Source: Hanleya hanleyi (taxonomy: Eukaryota; Mollusca; Polyplacophora; Lepidopleurida; Hanleyidae). From it: a stretch of DNA of 64,000 bases. The position numbers were made by a program, and so were the translations under genes. Numbering within the stretch: the stretch's first letter is position 1; the number at the start of each line of letters is the position of its first letter. This document shows, piece after piece, positions 11,846-24,003 of the stretch. The stretch is from contig JAVTVY010019504.1 in the NCBI GenBank assembly GCA_036873755.1, forward strand, positions 1 through 64,000, written 5' to 3'. The notes under the pieces are model-generated. The model did not search any database. It saw nothing but the letters and a program-made list of their open reading frames with translations, and had not been told where the DNA came from.

Positions 11846-13737
11846 TAAAGTGATCGTAAACCCTCAACTAAAGTTTCCATCAAATGAAAGACCATTGAAA
11901 ACAGTGTCCGAAAATATTTATTGTAATTTTCAGGGGCGTCGCTAGGGGGGGGGGGGGTCGTCAGGTGCGAACGATCCCCCCCTTGGACGCGCCAAAAAAC
12001 CCCAGAAGAAAAAGCAAAAAAAAAAAAAAAAAAAACAGAGAAAACGTAAGCATGCTCCGTTCCAGCAGTGACGCGTCAGTTCGCTCAACGATGGGTTCAC
12101 CAGCTTTGCTGAAGGCTATACTACATTCGTGATATTTCATTTCAGGAAAACATATCAGTTTCATTTTTTTTCTAGCCAGTGTTTTACCATGGCCACGTTT
12201 TAATTTCCAGAATGATGAGTGATATCAGTTTCATTATTCTAGTCAGTATTTCACCATGGCCATGAGATACAGTCCTTGATACACAGTTTGATATTCTACA
12301 CAATATTATTGTGATATTTTCAGCAAAAGTTTAATGTTCACAGTCATGAAATGACATATGGATCAGAAAGTGATATGATGACGTTTAGTTTTAATCACTT
12401 TTGATCATGTTTTCAGCATTCCTAACTGATCATGTCTCCACATAAAATTACAGATAGAGTGTCAAGACATGTAGTGGCGTGTTATAGGCCTGTTTTGTTT
12501 GTGTCAAACCAGGAAGTCAATATAGTCCGGCATATTGTTCAATATCGATGCGGGTTTATGCGAAACAAATGTGAAAATAGAGCCATAAATCCATATACAT
12601 TGTGTTCAGATTTCTTTCCGGGAAAACGCGTAAAACGCATCTCCGGCAACTGGAGACCCCGGAGCTTCCGGGGCCTAGACGACCCCTGGACCCTCGTCTG
12701 TCAGGCTGTGAGGATCGCTCATTTTAGCTTTGTGTAAATGAATCGCTATCATATTGGTTCTAATGTTCCATGATGTAAAGGTCATCGTTTTTTTTATGTG
12801 TTTTTTTTATGTGTTAAATATAACTAGAAAGTCAAATGGTTTCAGGCATGAAGTATGATTTTTTCAATATCGATGCTTATAAATGCGAAACATACGTGAA
12901 AATAGAACCATAAATCTGCATACATTATGTTCGAATGTTATTTCTGGAAAACGCTTAGAACGCATCTCTGGAGATCTGGAACTTCGGAGCTTCCGGGTCC
13001 TAAGTGGCCCGTGGACCCTCGCCTGTTGGGCTGTGAGGATTTACTTGTTTTATATTTGTGTGAATGAATCGTATCGGTAGGAATATTGGTTTCCCTCCCA
13101 AGAACTAAAAGTCATCGTTTTGTATGTTTTAAATATAACTAGAACGTCAAATGGATGCAAGCATGAGGTGCTATGTTTTCAATATCGATGCATGCTTATA
13201 ATTGCGAAAAAAATCGTGAAAATAGAATCACAAATGTGCCTGCAGTATGATCAGTTTAATTTCCGGTAAAACGTTTAGAACGCATCTCCGGCAATCTAGG
13301 ACCCCGGAGGGCTGTGATAGTGGACCCCCCTCCCCCCTCCCCAATTTCAATTACGTTCCAACGCCACTGCGGTTAGCCTAAGCGGTATATCGGCCCAAAG
13401 CATTATTATTGTGTTTTCAAGATGACAACGAAATAAAATATAATACTGATATTTGACAAATGATGTGTTAGTTTAATTGCTGGAAATCGCCCAGAATGCA
13501 GTTCAGGCCAACTAAGGTCCCAGAGCTGTATAATATAACCCTAAATCTGCATACATTATGTTCAGATTTAATTTCGGGAAAACGCTTAGAACGCATCTCC
13601 GGCGATCTAGGACCCCGGAGCTTCCATGGACTAGGCGGCCCCTGGACACTCGCCTAAAGTCCTATGATAGTCGACCCCCCCTTGAAAAATCCTAGCGACG
13701 CCCATGGTTTTTTACGATTTTATTGCAGAGTAAACTG
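11846..13737 (+). repeat. Older repeat R3 split by hAT-like insertion
   Basis: The pieces 11846-11930 and 13707-13737 together match, inverted, the uninterrupted copy at 14043-14160 (shared AAAGTGATCGTAAACCC, GTGTCCGAAAATATTTATTG, GAGTAAACTG). The intervening 1.78 kb is therefore a later insertion. Confidence 0.75.
11931..13706. mobile_element. Non-autonomous hAT-like element with internal 320-bp repeats
   Basis: The ends are 16-bp terminal inverted repeats with one mismatch: CAGGGGCGTCGCTAGG at 11931 and the inverse of CATGGGCGTCGCTAGG at 13691-13706. A CAGGGGCG-type end is characteristic of hAT elements. The expected 8-bp target duplication is poorly kept (GTAATTTT left, GTTTTTTA right). 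Inside are three to four diverged tandem units of about 320 bp, each with CATACATTATGTTC, AACGCATCTCCGG and CCCCGGAGCTTCC (starts near 12570, 12899, 13218, 13535). There is no transposase frame. The paralogous empty site at 14043-14160 confirms the insertion. Confidence 0.75.
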
Positions 13738-13743
13738 GTAAAA

Positions 13744-13910
13744 TACTTTGAGTTTCAACACAGACTCACTATTCTAATGTGCATGTTTCATCAAAATCTG
13801 GGAGATGATAACTCATAAGTGTCAAGTCAATTTGAATCTTGCATTTAATTTTCCCGATTTTGGTAGAACATGCACATTGGAACAGTGAGTCGATGTTGAA
13901 ACTCAAAGTA
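13744..13910. repeat. Inverted repeat, 59-bp arms
   Basis: 13744-13803 (TACTTTGAGTTTCAACA...) pairs with 13853-13910 (...TGTTGAAACTCAAAGTA), with several mismatches and a 50-bp loop. Probably a small foldback element. Confidence 0.65.
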
Positions 13911-14042
13911 TACACACCTTAAGCTTGAATCAAGCATTGGAAGGTGCATACACAGTTTGAAATATATGTATTAAGGCAGTGTGACGTCACTGGACCTAGA
14001 TATGATTGCAACAGACCACCATAGAATACCATGCTTTATTTG

Positions 14043-14160
14043 CAGTTTACTCTTGTGTAATAAAATGATCGTGAAAAAATTGCAATAAATATTTTCGGAC
14101 ACTGTTTCCAATGGTCTTCCATTTGATGGAAACTTTGCTTGGGGGTTTACGATCACTTTA
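14043..14160 (-). repeat. Repeat R3, uninterrupted inverted copy
   Basis: Reverse-complement paralogue of the split repeat at 11846-11930/13707-13737. It serves as the empty-site reference for the hAT-like insertion. Confidence 0.75.
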
Positions 14161-14458
14161 AATATAAATGAAGTCAATATTGTCGAAAGACAGCGACTTG
14201 ATTGCCCTCTCCGAACAGGTTTGGATTCTATTATGCCAGATTATACACCCCTGACTCCGTTCACTTACTGCATAGCCCTGCACCAATCAAAACCTAGGGA
14301 CCGTTAGCTTTTGATGTTGTGGTGTTGTTTTTTTTGTAAAGGGGCGAAGTTATTCATTTTTGTCCATTTCAACGGACTCCCCAAATGCGCTGTAGTTGAT
14401 TAGTTTTGATTAATTCAAGTTGATGATATACAGAGCAGTTATGAAAATTTCGCACTTA

Positions 14459-15765
14459 GGGACCATTCAAAATTTATCCTGGGGGAGGAGGGGCGGTGGA
14501 ATTTGAGAGGGGGGGTCATCAATAACTTCAAGCTCTACGAAGGGGGGGGGGGGGTCATGTGTAACTAGACTGTGTAGAAGGGGGTCATCAGTAACTCGGA
14601 ATTTGTTTTCAATCGAAATAGGCTGACACTATTAGAAGACGGATGATAAATGGACAGCTATTCAGCAGCTAGGATTTCTTGAGCTTCTGTATGAATTTCA
14701 TGTTTCTTTAGGTCGAAGAACCAGGGTGGACTTTAGATCAGGAAACACATGTATCAGAACACAGCTTTGTTTATCCATGGAGCCTACTAAAACAGTAGGC
14801 TCTATGGTTTATCATAAGCCTATACAACACAGTACCATAGATGTTCTGTTAGCATTCAGCTCTGTAAACATCTTCTGTTAACAGCTAGACGCCTATTCAT
14901 ACCAGCTAGATTTGAGTCAGTACACAGTGCATGTAGCAAATCCTTTATCTAAACACATCCAGGTGCAGTGCAGCTTCACCATGTACCGTACGTTGTGGAC
15001 ATTGACTAGCTAAATGAATATAGCCCGCATTTTGAGACTGAAACAAACCATTCAATAATTTATGCTGTCCAAAAGTTGAAAAAATCAATTGTGGCGTACT
15101 ACAAGATAAGTTGCACTGACGGTAGTTAATGTCATGATGAGGATAATATTATAAAATATAATAATTTTAATAGTTTTATATAAATCGCCGCCTATTTTTT
15201 GCAGGGTTTTGTGGAGAGGCCGACATGATGAATTCATGAAATTATTCATGTCGGATTCGTTCGTATTTTTATAAAGTTATCTCTGTGTCGGTATAACAAA
15301 CATAACCTCATTGTTTTCCTGCGCGGTTGTATGTAGTTTTATCTATTATCATGATGCAGAAAGCCGGAATGACATAATTTTACCTCAAAAGTGGTGAATG
15401 CGAATAAATACGTCATACAGAATTTAATCTCAGAGTTCCTCGCAGTTACGTCGCAGTGCAGAACTGTGTCACGAATAACTTTATCAACGAATAGCTTTTC
15501 GTATTATCAACCTGTTTTCAATCGGTCTTAATATAATTGAACACTGCATCATTTAATGCCCCTGGCTATGTTGGAATTGGGTATGTGTTAGTAGGGAAAT
15601 GGGGGGGGGGTCATTGATAAATATGATGTCAGGTGAGGAGGGGGGGGGGGGGTCACTGGTAACCTTCCAGCCAAAGGAGGGGGAGGAGGTCACACATAAC
15701 TTAGGGTCATCAGCTGTATTTCCCCCCCCCCCCCCCCTCCCTGAAGATAAATTTTGAACGGTCCC
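14459..15765. mobile_element. TIR element with G-run subterminal motifs
   Basis: The ends are inverted: GGGACCATTCAAAATTTAT at 14459 and its counterpart ATAAATTTTGAACGGTCCC ending at 15765. TTA is found outside both ends (CTTA left, TTAA right). Both subterminal zones repeat a motif of a long G run followed by TCAT/TCAC and then TAAC (near 14512, 14546, 14578; 15601, 15645, 15685). The 700-bp interior has no transposase. A TTAA-like target would fit Kolobok or piggyBac-type elements, but the family is unassigned. Confidence 0.65.
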
Positions 15766-16754
15766 TTAATCTCCGTCAAAGGCTACAGGGCTTGAAGATC
15801 CGCCATGCGGAGAGTGCGGGGGCATTTCTTCGCCCTCGGTATGTGACTGACAGGGGCGAGCGACATCGCTGAAGGGAAAGAAATGTTTGTAGCTTGGTGA
15901 TTGCCATCATTTTTTCCGGGAATTTTGGCGTTTAATTGATCAAAATACTTGCATTGCTTGCGGAGATATTGTATTTTGTGACTTGACAGAAAGTTGCTAA
16001 AGGGCCCGTGACCCACTTGGGCAGGGTTTTTATTTCGAGAACTATATGAACATGATCAACATACATATACATGTTTTTGGAAAGCTTTAGTTCTCTGGCA
16101 TTTCATAACTATGAAGTTATTCCTATTTTTCTTTTTACAAATTAAGCCTCCAAGTTCCAACTTTTCCATTAAATTGCTAAATGTAAGTTTGTTTTTTTTA
16201 TAATTTGGCCAGATCTTCTTCTTCTTCTTTTATTTTATTTATTAACCTAGTTTAGAATAACTGTTTACTAAAAAAACTTGATAAATCAAGTAATGGAAAT
16301 AAAATAAAGCGATGAACATATTTGATTCTATTGATATCAGAAGTTCATCACCGAGAGGTAACGTGTGTTCCACTTACAGGTTAACTGATACAAGGAAACA
16401 TCTGTTTTAAATCGCGTGATTTACTGAGACCACCTGTCGATCCAAATGATGCGATAAATCAAACGCCATATATATGTGGGGCATATGCAACGAAGGATAA
16501 CAGAAGAATATAGCCTCGGTTTGGGATTCGCAGATTTGCACCGACAGACGGCGCTAGTATGATTCTCGGAATAACGCGAATGAAACTGGAAACGGACTAG
16601 AGTAACCCGAATCCGTGTGACTGGTAAACGGAGTTTGCACAGCTGTGGATATAATGTAGTTCTGCAGATAGTGATGAATTCTGCAGTGTTCGTATGACAG
16701 AAGTGTAACTTGCTAGAATGGACGAGACTCTACTCAATCAGGTGAAAATTTTGC
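15766..16754. other. No gene seen
   Basis: A 77-codon frame on the minus strand (15783-16016) is unremarkable. 16140-16320 is strongly AT-rich with a CTTCTTCTTC stretch. Confidence 0.4.
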
Positions 16755-16960
16755 CAGTCATAATAGGATTTTGAAGGTTAAAAGTAATCCCAAACGGTCA
16801 GAGGTCGAAAACATTTCTAAAAAGCCCTCTCAATTCTGAAAAGAAAATGGTACTGGATGTATTCAGGAATTCCATCTGCTTAGTGAGATATGGCTCTTTA
16901 AAACCTCAAAATCGCCCACTTCTCAATTCTAGCTGTGACGTCATCGAAGGAAGTCACATG
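16755..16960 (+). repeat. CRE-containing repeat R4, copy 1
   Basis: Resembles, in inverse orientation, the 5' flank of the exon at 18761-19029 (19060-19240): CCCAAACGG near one end, then CCCACTT, then CTGTGACGTCATCG. It contains TGACGTCA at 16936-16943. No coding exon follows it that I recognise; 16961-17930 shows nothing else. Confidence 0.45.
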
Positions 16961-17930
16961 ACTTTAAGTACGTTTCAGGACGTGTATCGCTATCCCGGGT
17001 AGCTATCTATTTCTTGATATTAAAACGGCCTATACACGTAGTTGTTTTCTTTTCGAAAATGTATGTGTGTTGTGCCTTGAGAGGGTTAAGTCATACCAAA
17101 ACCGGACTAAGATCAAGTAATTGCGAAATAATAGCATATGTACATTTTTAGGTACCAGATAAGATACAGGACTGGAAGCATGATCCGGCCAAGCCTTCGT
17201 GGTCTGTCCTCGGCATATTTCAGACAGTATTCAGCGACCTACATGTACTACAACCTGCTAGTGATCTAAAATATGACTCATTAACCTAAACCAAATACGA
17301 TAAAGGCGATAGAATCTTAAACGGACAAACGAATCATAGGCCCTCACACCCAACGGATAGCGGCCCAAGGCACCGCCGCCCGCAGTCATGGCTCGGGCCA
17401 GGCAGAAAACTGCCGACACGTACTGCCCGCACTCGCTTCAGTGGCAAGCCTGTACCGGAAGAATGCAAAAGAATCATTCAGCGAATAATAATTTTGAAAT
17501 AGTTATGGCATTCCCTTCCATGTATATTAATATTTTTACTTGAGATAAGCTGTGTACAATATGAATTCAATATAAAATTATTTCCTCTTCTTGATCTTCA
17601 GTCCACGTCGAGCTGTTAAGTTTCCCCGTCAGAATGTGAGTTGATTCGGGATTGTTTAACTTGATACTTCAGAAGCATGTCGTGTGATGACAGAAAAAAA
17701 ACAGCCAATGAGCTGGTAATTACCTTCTTGTATGTCTACATCACCGTTGTGACCAACAAAATATTGCCATCAAAGGTACTAACATTGCTTAAATCCCCAT
17801 CTGTATCGTAGCCCCCGCTCTATACATTTTCAGTGCAATCCGCTCTATGTTATGTGAAGTTATCATTACATGGCGTTAACAGCCGGGATTTTTATTTGGT
17901 AAAATAATCAACTTTATTAACGTATTACAC

Positions 17931-18050
17931 GTAGTTCTAATCAAATTAAGAATTTATAAAAGAATGTTTCATGCAAAGTGAAATCTGAACTATGATTTTC
18001 AAGCACATTTGAACGAAAAACAGCAATCCTTTGGGAATACCTGTAAACAT
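17931..18050 (+). repeat. Repeat R4, copy 2 (partial)
   Basis: Matches 19121-19240 in the same orientation: TCAAATTAAGAATTT, TTCATGCAAAGTGAA, TGAACTATGATTTTCAAG. Confidence 0.6.
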
Positions 18051-18760
18051 TTAATTATTGGCTTACATAACGTTAATTTTGCTCCGGTTGAAAATGTCGA
18101 AACACTCTTGTCCCCAGGCCTCGGGCAGGGAGACGGCTGTACATGCCCTGCTCGCTCTCGCGTGGCATTTGTTGCTTGAGAACCTACAGGTTAGACTGGA
18201 TGAGTCTCTATTTCACATATACTATTTAATAATACTAAAATGATCTTTCATAAATATATATACGCTTGATAAGTAAATAAATAAAAAACACCAATTGGAG
18301 TGAATGGCTGTAGATACAGAAGTGATAATAATACTTTCATAATCCCTTGACATTTGAGATTGTGGGAATATCATTCGATTTCAATTTAATTGAGGTAATT
18401 TGTCAAAAATTGAGCAAAAGTGAATGCCGATCCACTCACCACGGCTTACTTTTCGCCATGAATGTCCAAAGTTTTTTTTATCAAACTATATAATTCTGAA
18501 ATCGGTATTTCATGGGGATTATGGGAAAACAAACAAAATTCAAATCGGACGTATACTAGTTATCAACAGTTTACTGTCCATACTGCCGAATCCCGGAGTT
18601 TATCCCTTCGAAAAGGCTGCCTCGGTCAGTAACAACAATAACAACACAGACGTGCTCGTTCTTTACATCACAGAATCGATCTACATTCAATACAGTTTGA
18701 AATATATGGACATTTGGTCTTATAGATGACGATAATAAGGTTTCCAGTCAAGTTGCATAC
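18051..18760. other. No exon recognised
   Basis: If the exon at 18761-19029 continues on the minus strand, its next exon should lie at lower coordinates. I found no Cys-rich P2X7-C-type coding sequence between 16 and 18.76 kb. Confidence 0.35.
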
Positions 18761-19029
18761 CAATCACTATTCAACAAACGACCTCTCCGAATCCTGTCGT
18801 CGTCCAGTTCCACGTTGTCAGAGTGGTTGTCACTGTCAGAATCGGAGCCGTACGGCTCAAATTGATAGGGCTGAATTCCGCCGTTGGTCTGCAAACAACT
18901 GTTAATTTGCCCGTCATCATCCTCCTCTATGTCTATTTCATCTTCTTGGCGAAAAATATTTTCATCTAAGCAGCTGATATCGCTCGAATCGACATCTGAA
19001 CCGGAGCTCTGACTGCACTCGCTTTCCAT
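18761..19029 (-). CDS. P2X7-C-domain-like protein, first exon
   Basis: The ATG at 19029 opens a Ser/Asp/Glu-rich N-terminus (ESECSQSSGSDVDSSDISC, then DEIDIEEDDDG), followed by GGIQPYQFEPYGSDSDSD and ending RLLNSDW. The order acidic segment, IQPY-x-FEP, R-L-x-N-x-DW is what I know from a multicopy marine-invertebrate family annotated P2X purinoceptor 7-like, whose next exon carries a Zn-binding Cys-rich P2RX7_C domain. The coding run meets a GT donor (GATTG|GTATGC) exactly after DW, so I end the exon at 18761. The following exons were not found, so this may be a lone exon, a duplicate or part of a mobile unit. Upstream lie a consensus TGACGTCA and a flank that is itself repeated. Function unknown; the name reflects similarity only. 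Confidence 0.55.
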
Positions 19030-19065
19030 GTTATCCGCTGTTTTTTCTCAGGCAACTTCCCTGCG

Positions 19066-19073
19066 TGACGTCA
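19066..19073 (-). promoter_or_regulatory. CRE-type site TGACGTCA
   Basis: A palindromic cAMP-response-element consensus 37 bp upstream of the exon's ATG. The repeat flank at 16936-16943 has the same octamer in a comparable position. Promoter function is inferred. Confidence 0.4.
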
Positions 19074-19240
19074 TCAACCCAGCTGTGAAAGTGTGAAAAA
19101 GCCCACTTTGCTCCCATATTACATGTGTTTCTGATCAGATTAGAATTTTTTCAATATTTTTTTCATACAAAGTGAAGTATGAACTATGATTTTTAAGGCT
19201 TTTTAGACCAAAAATAATTCCGTTTGGGTTGACCTTTAAA
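19074..19240 (-). repeat. Repeat R4, copy 3 (5' flank of the P2X7-like exon)
   Basis: Shares TCATACAAAGTGAAGTATGAACTATGATTTT-type sequence with 17931-18050 and, inverted, CCCAAACGG/CCCACTTTG blocks with 16755-16960. Confidence 0.55.
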
Positions 19241-20415
19241 CAACAATTTTGCAAGTGAGCCAGGGGCATAATAGGTGCGTGCATGTGGATCAGTGAGAGT
19301 GTATGTGTAAAGGAAAGAATAATCTTCCATCAAGGTGTACCAATATTTAAATGTCTTAATCATCTAGCGTCAGAAATTTTAGATAATTTAATGCCGTTAC
19401 CTATGTTCATTTCACAATGGCCTCTGCCAGAAAAGATCTTGTTACACCGAAATGACATCAACTTTCGTATATGCATGGAGGGATTAGAGTATGGGAAATC
19501 ATATTCAGCAGAGTAAGAAAGACATTCGTTCTGTGCTTTATGTCTTGTATATATTATATTGTATTTTCATGTCAGGATCCCGTTGGAAACCAGCTATTTC
19601 TCCTGTGGGTGCTTGACGGTTACATACAAGTATTCTGACTTTTCCTATATAACAATATATATGTCTCATAACTCGATGCTAAACTTCTATGTTCTGTTAA
19701 AGAAAGTTTCATCTGAAATTCCAGATTGAAACGACAGTAGTCTTGAGTCAATGATGCCAATAAAAAATTTGGACAAATATGTGTTTTAATCGAAGATTAC
19801 TATGAACAATAAGCTGATTATCAACATCGAGGTAACGGGTAACTCAAATTTAAAGTTTTTCTCATTACCGTTTTTACCACAAAGTGAATAAATTCAACAA
19901 ACTTATTCACTTTTCCAAGTTTTCTAAATGAAGACATACGTCGATGATATCCCGTCATATAATTCTACAGAATTTTTTTGATACTGTATTAGAAACTACA
20001 CAACGTGTGTATGCTTCTTTATTCTTGTCTTTCAAGTGGTTTCTAGCGCAGCAAATCGGCCATCAACGTACCGTATCTGATATATCGGGTGTGTCTTTCG
20101 GCTTAAATGGCATGGGTGGAATTAAAAAAAAAAAGGGCGAATATCTCTCGATTATCGAATGAAGTATCCTGCTATTGATGTGAAATGTGCATGAATTTCA
20201 TTTCTCGTTTGAGAAATTTTAATGGCCGTAGACCATTTAGGATATATATACTAGCAATGATGACAAGTATCGCTTCATCATAAAACTTTTAGATCTCTGG
20301 TGCAAATCAAAAGATATTGCAATTGTTCAATCGGCGAATCATTCACAGTTGTTGACTATAGCCTTTCTATTTTGCCGACTACCCCCAGTCTGAGTCATTG
20401 ATTAGACCTATACAT
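19241..20415. other. No gene seen
   Basis: A 77-codon frame at 19283-19516 has no recognisable motif or splice context. Otherwise AT-rich. Confidence 0.4.
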
Positions 20416-20462
20416 GTAGTTATCTCCCCACCAAAGTCTCCCTTTAGTGGGGAGAGAACTAC
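20416..20462. repeat. Short hairpin, 16-bp stem
   Basis: GTAGTTATCTCCCCAC pairs with GTGGGGAGAGAACTAC (one mismatch) around a 15-base loop. The stem shares the AGTTATCTCCC motif with the 533-697 foldback. Confidence 0.65.
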
Positions 20463-22243
20463 TTGGTCTATCATCGATATTCATTCATAATTATTTAGGC
20501 AACCGGAACCCAATGTTCTTCAAGCAATACACCACTCCTTTTCCAACAACATCACCGAGAAAATCTGTACCGTACCTTCTAAGACAACGGCAAATTCGAG
20601 AGGCCGAAATGATACATGCGCGCGTCTAACATATTATGTTGGTCAAATCTATTACTTAATATCGGATAAGAACACGGATTATTTCATTTCGATTTTTGAG
20701 TGGACGATTTTTGTTCGCAAATTCAACCAAGCATATTTTATTACCAGTTGCAAGCGACAGAAGTATTGCTCGCTGTTAACTGCTCACGAGGAATTCGAAA
20801 CAATTGATCTGAATGACAGTACAGTACCAGTGGCTTTTCGCAAATATCCTGCGGTGCATACCGTCGCTGTAGTATACGCTCTACAGCCAGTGGATAAGGT
20901 ACATGGAAATCTGTATCGCGAGGATTAAATTTGTCTGGCCTGTACGCCACGCCCTTTCAGTTACCGCATAAATTTGTCCAATCGCCACGGTACGGCAGAC
21001 ACGTGACCGGAAGTGATTAGATCACCAAACTGATCGTGTATTGCGCTCCGTCACACCCACTGACCTACTGAACGGAGTAACATGCTCAGACGGGAAGAGA
21101 ACTTGTGCCATAAATAGCTAATCAAAATCAAAACTGAACGACATTGAGCAACGAGGTTTTTATTTGAACTCCAAATGTGGCAAGCGGTAGTTGTGTAGCT
21201 TTTCAAACGGGGAATGTACATTTTCATGAAATAGCATGAATAACGTGAAGTATATATGACTCATAAGATATATGAAGACAAACAAATGCATTGGAACATT
21301 TCAGGAATTTACGTTTGCAGTTTGCCTCCAACAATGGTCAGGTATTAAAGACGTGAAATGTTAATTTACAATGAAGATGAACATTTCAAGTGTATGTGAG
21401 CAGTGTATGTTCTCACATGTATTCCTTCAAACCGGCAAAGAGAGCTCGGTGAGGGATATTCGGATCGATCAAGCCTCTAAAATACATCCAATGGTGTTAA
21501 ATTAGAACTGGGATTCCTCAATTCTTGAAAAAAAATTCGTTAACAAATGTGCAGCATGTCTACCGCTAAAGGCAGTATTCTATTATTTGCAAAGATATCT
21601 AGCCTAGGATAGAAACCTCCATATACTGCGATGAAATAACATTATGAAACAACGGTCGGGCATACACCATCTCGCTGGGGTCTAATACATGTAATACCCC
21701 AGCCACCAGACAGATATTATGACAGGATTAACGGCCGCGCGCACATCGCCGGAAGTGACATCATATATAGTAAGAATAGATGTTTGCCGAACATTTCGAT
21801 TATTTTTCAAGTCTGCATAATACCTATGTTGACCTAGCGTTAAAAAAAATTATCTGGATATTATTTTCCCTGTTTATCTGGACATTTCATAAAATCGGCA
21901 CTTGTGGCGTCATGGCCCGGACGTCATTAAAAAAATGACAATTCATCGAACTGATGACGTGGCCGCCGCATATTCAAAATATTTGACGAAAATAGACCTT
22001 ACTACTTTAACCAACTACCAAACGGCTTCAAAAGACGATTTGGGTTGGATTTAGCCTTGTGTACTTCACCAGGGTGCCATGCCCAGTAACCCGTCCTCCC
22101 ACATTTCCATACACATGGGCCCAAAAACATTCCCTTGGAATATTTGTTCAGTTTGAAAAAAGATACATGTAGTAAAATGTAGTTTATACAGTCTGATTTC
22201 CAACGTGCCGCCTGATATTTGTACTGGCAGAATGAAGTTGATA
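20463..22243. other. No gene seen
   Basis: A 69-codon minus-strand frame at 20741-20950 opens on GTG and is not recognised. A small hairpin (CTGGGGT...ACCCCAG) lies at about 21677-21705. 21549-21610 loosely resembles the repeat split by the LTR element (see 31889-32100). Confidence 0.4.
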
Positions 22244-22784
22244 CTAAAATCTGTCCATTTTAACTAGTCATCTACTTTGGATATTGTCAAAAATCAATAG
22301 TTCTGCATAATTTTTTTTTTTTTTTTTTTGAAACTGAACTCGACAAATTATATTCATATAAAACTCCATTATAGTTGTTTCACGCAATCCCAAAGGGTGA
22401 CATGCAAGTTTGTTCGCGTTAACGCGGACAAAGGTCAATAATACTGTACACGATCATTGAGGTATGTACGGTATACCATTCGGTAATTTGACTGGGCATG
22501 GACTATAAGCGACACGCCCAGTGACCGCCTGATATTACATTATATCGCCTCAGTGATCTTTGTCCGCTTGAACATGAAAACTTCATGATGTCACCATATA
22601 CAATTGAGCTGGAATACATGAAAGAACTATAATGGATATGGAGAGAGTTACGTAATGGTAGTCATTCTGTAGAGAGATTTTTTGTATGCACGCTGCAAAA
22701 AAAAAGAGAGAATTTATGCAGACCTAAAAATTTAGTTTCGATAAGTTCCAAAGAAGACGGCTAATTAAAATGGACAGACTTTAG
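22244..22784. mobile_element. TA-flanked MITE, copy 2
   Basis: Imperfect TIRs of about 75 bp: CTAAAATCTGTCCATTTTAA at 22244 and the inverse of CTAAAGTCTGTCCATTTTAA at 22784, with TA outside each. Contains a 20-base T run at 22311-22330. Same family as 6105-6606. No coding capacity. Confidence 0.75.
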
Positions 22785-23568
22785 TATACTGTGTAATCGA
22801 GTGCGTGTACATATCAGACCTTGTAAGCCCACAAGAGTGTCAACTTGTCGCTACAGACAAAAACAGGTACAAACTGCCCACAGTGGTGAAAAAAACACTG
22901 CATGATTTCCTTGCCGTTGACGCTGATAAAGCTTCCGTGACCGCGCAGTAGTTCCAATAGTCTACTACCGCCAGTGAGCCTGTCGTCTTTGTTAGAGTCT
23001 CGTGAATTAAATATGATGTATTTGGAAAGCTAAACAAGAACAAATATAAGGAACTGGCTGCTACAGATTCATGACGTAAAATTACGAGTAAAGAGTGTCC
23101 TGGGCTCGAAGGAGACAGATTCGCCCGCCTCTAGACATTAGAGAGCGATTGTGTATCACCCCAGTTAGCGGGTTGCAACAGGTATTGCATGATACCTGGG
23201 CCTGAATTAGGACTGGAATCCTATAACTCCTGAATAGGAATGCCCCCTCCCTCCCCCAATCAGCACTCCACATGTCCACGCCCTTGACTTGGTAAGCTTC
23301 CTGTATTGACAATCCGGACTGATTTTCATATAAAACACAGAACATACAAAATGACGTTAAAATTTGTTATGTCCCGTGATGAAGAACCCCATCGCAAATA
23401 TCTGACATGAAACTTTCGCCAATTTTTACGTCACACATGTAAGTTGAACATCCTAAATATACAATTCCATGACTGACGTGTCAATCGTTTTACCCCGTCT
23501 GCCCAAATATACAAAAATATCCCACAATGAACTAGAATTACGAAAAATATATCTTGTCAAGTTTGCAA
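22785..23568. other. No gene seen
   Basis: Minus-strand frames of 67 and 87 codons (22840-23043, 23082-23345) lack recognisable features. Confidence 0.4.
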
Positions 23569-23718
23569 CATATCTACAAGTACACATTATTCTACTACAT
23601 GTATGTACAAAAATATCTCAAAATGGATAAAGACTTATGAAACGTGATAATGGGAACAATCCGAAGAAACGGACGGACATTTGGAAAGGTCGCCACTTTG
23701 TTTGAAATGTCATAGATT

Positions 23719-23986
23719 TGTTGCAGGGATAGCTTTACGATCCAAACTGCTAGCCCTGTTACCTCGAAATAAATCGTACATGCCAGGAGATTGCTCCAAA
23801 CCGGTTTTGACCTGAAGCTGGAACTTGAGCGATCTTCGTGCATGCTCTGATATCGTCAGATAGGAATTGAGACTGAGAGAGATAGGACGTGTATTCGGGT
23901 GGTGGAGGGACAATTTTAACGGGGGATATTTTAACTACCTATCGCAGTAGGTGTTGCTAGTATAGGCATACACCAACGCTATGACA
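23719..23986 (+). repeat. 5' LTR, 268 bp
   Basis: TGTTGCAGGG...GCTATGACA. Contains AATAAA at 23768-23773, a plausible poly(A) signal. Relative to the 3' LTR it differs by C/T in TTAACTAYCT and T/C in GCTAYGACA. Confidence 0.9.
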
Positions 23987-23988
23987 TC

Positions 23989-24003
23989 TGGCGTCAGATT
24001 ATA
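23989..24003 (+). promoter_or_regulatory. Primer-binding site
   Basis: TGGCGTCAGATTATA begins two bases after the LTR. TGG matches the CCA end of a tRNA, and TGGCGTCAG is one base from the complement of a tRNA-Leu 3' end of the type ending CTGACACCA. Assignment to tRNA-Leu is from general knowledge. Confidence 0.6.
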
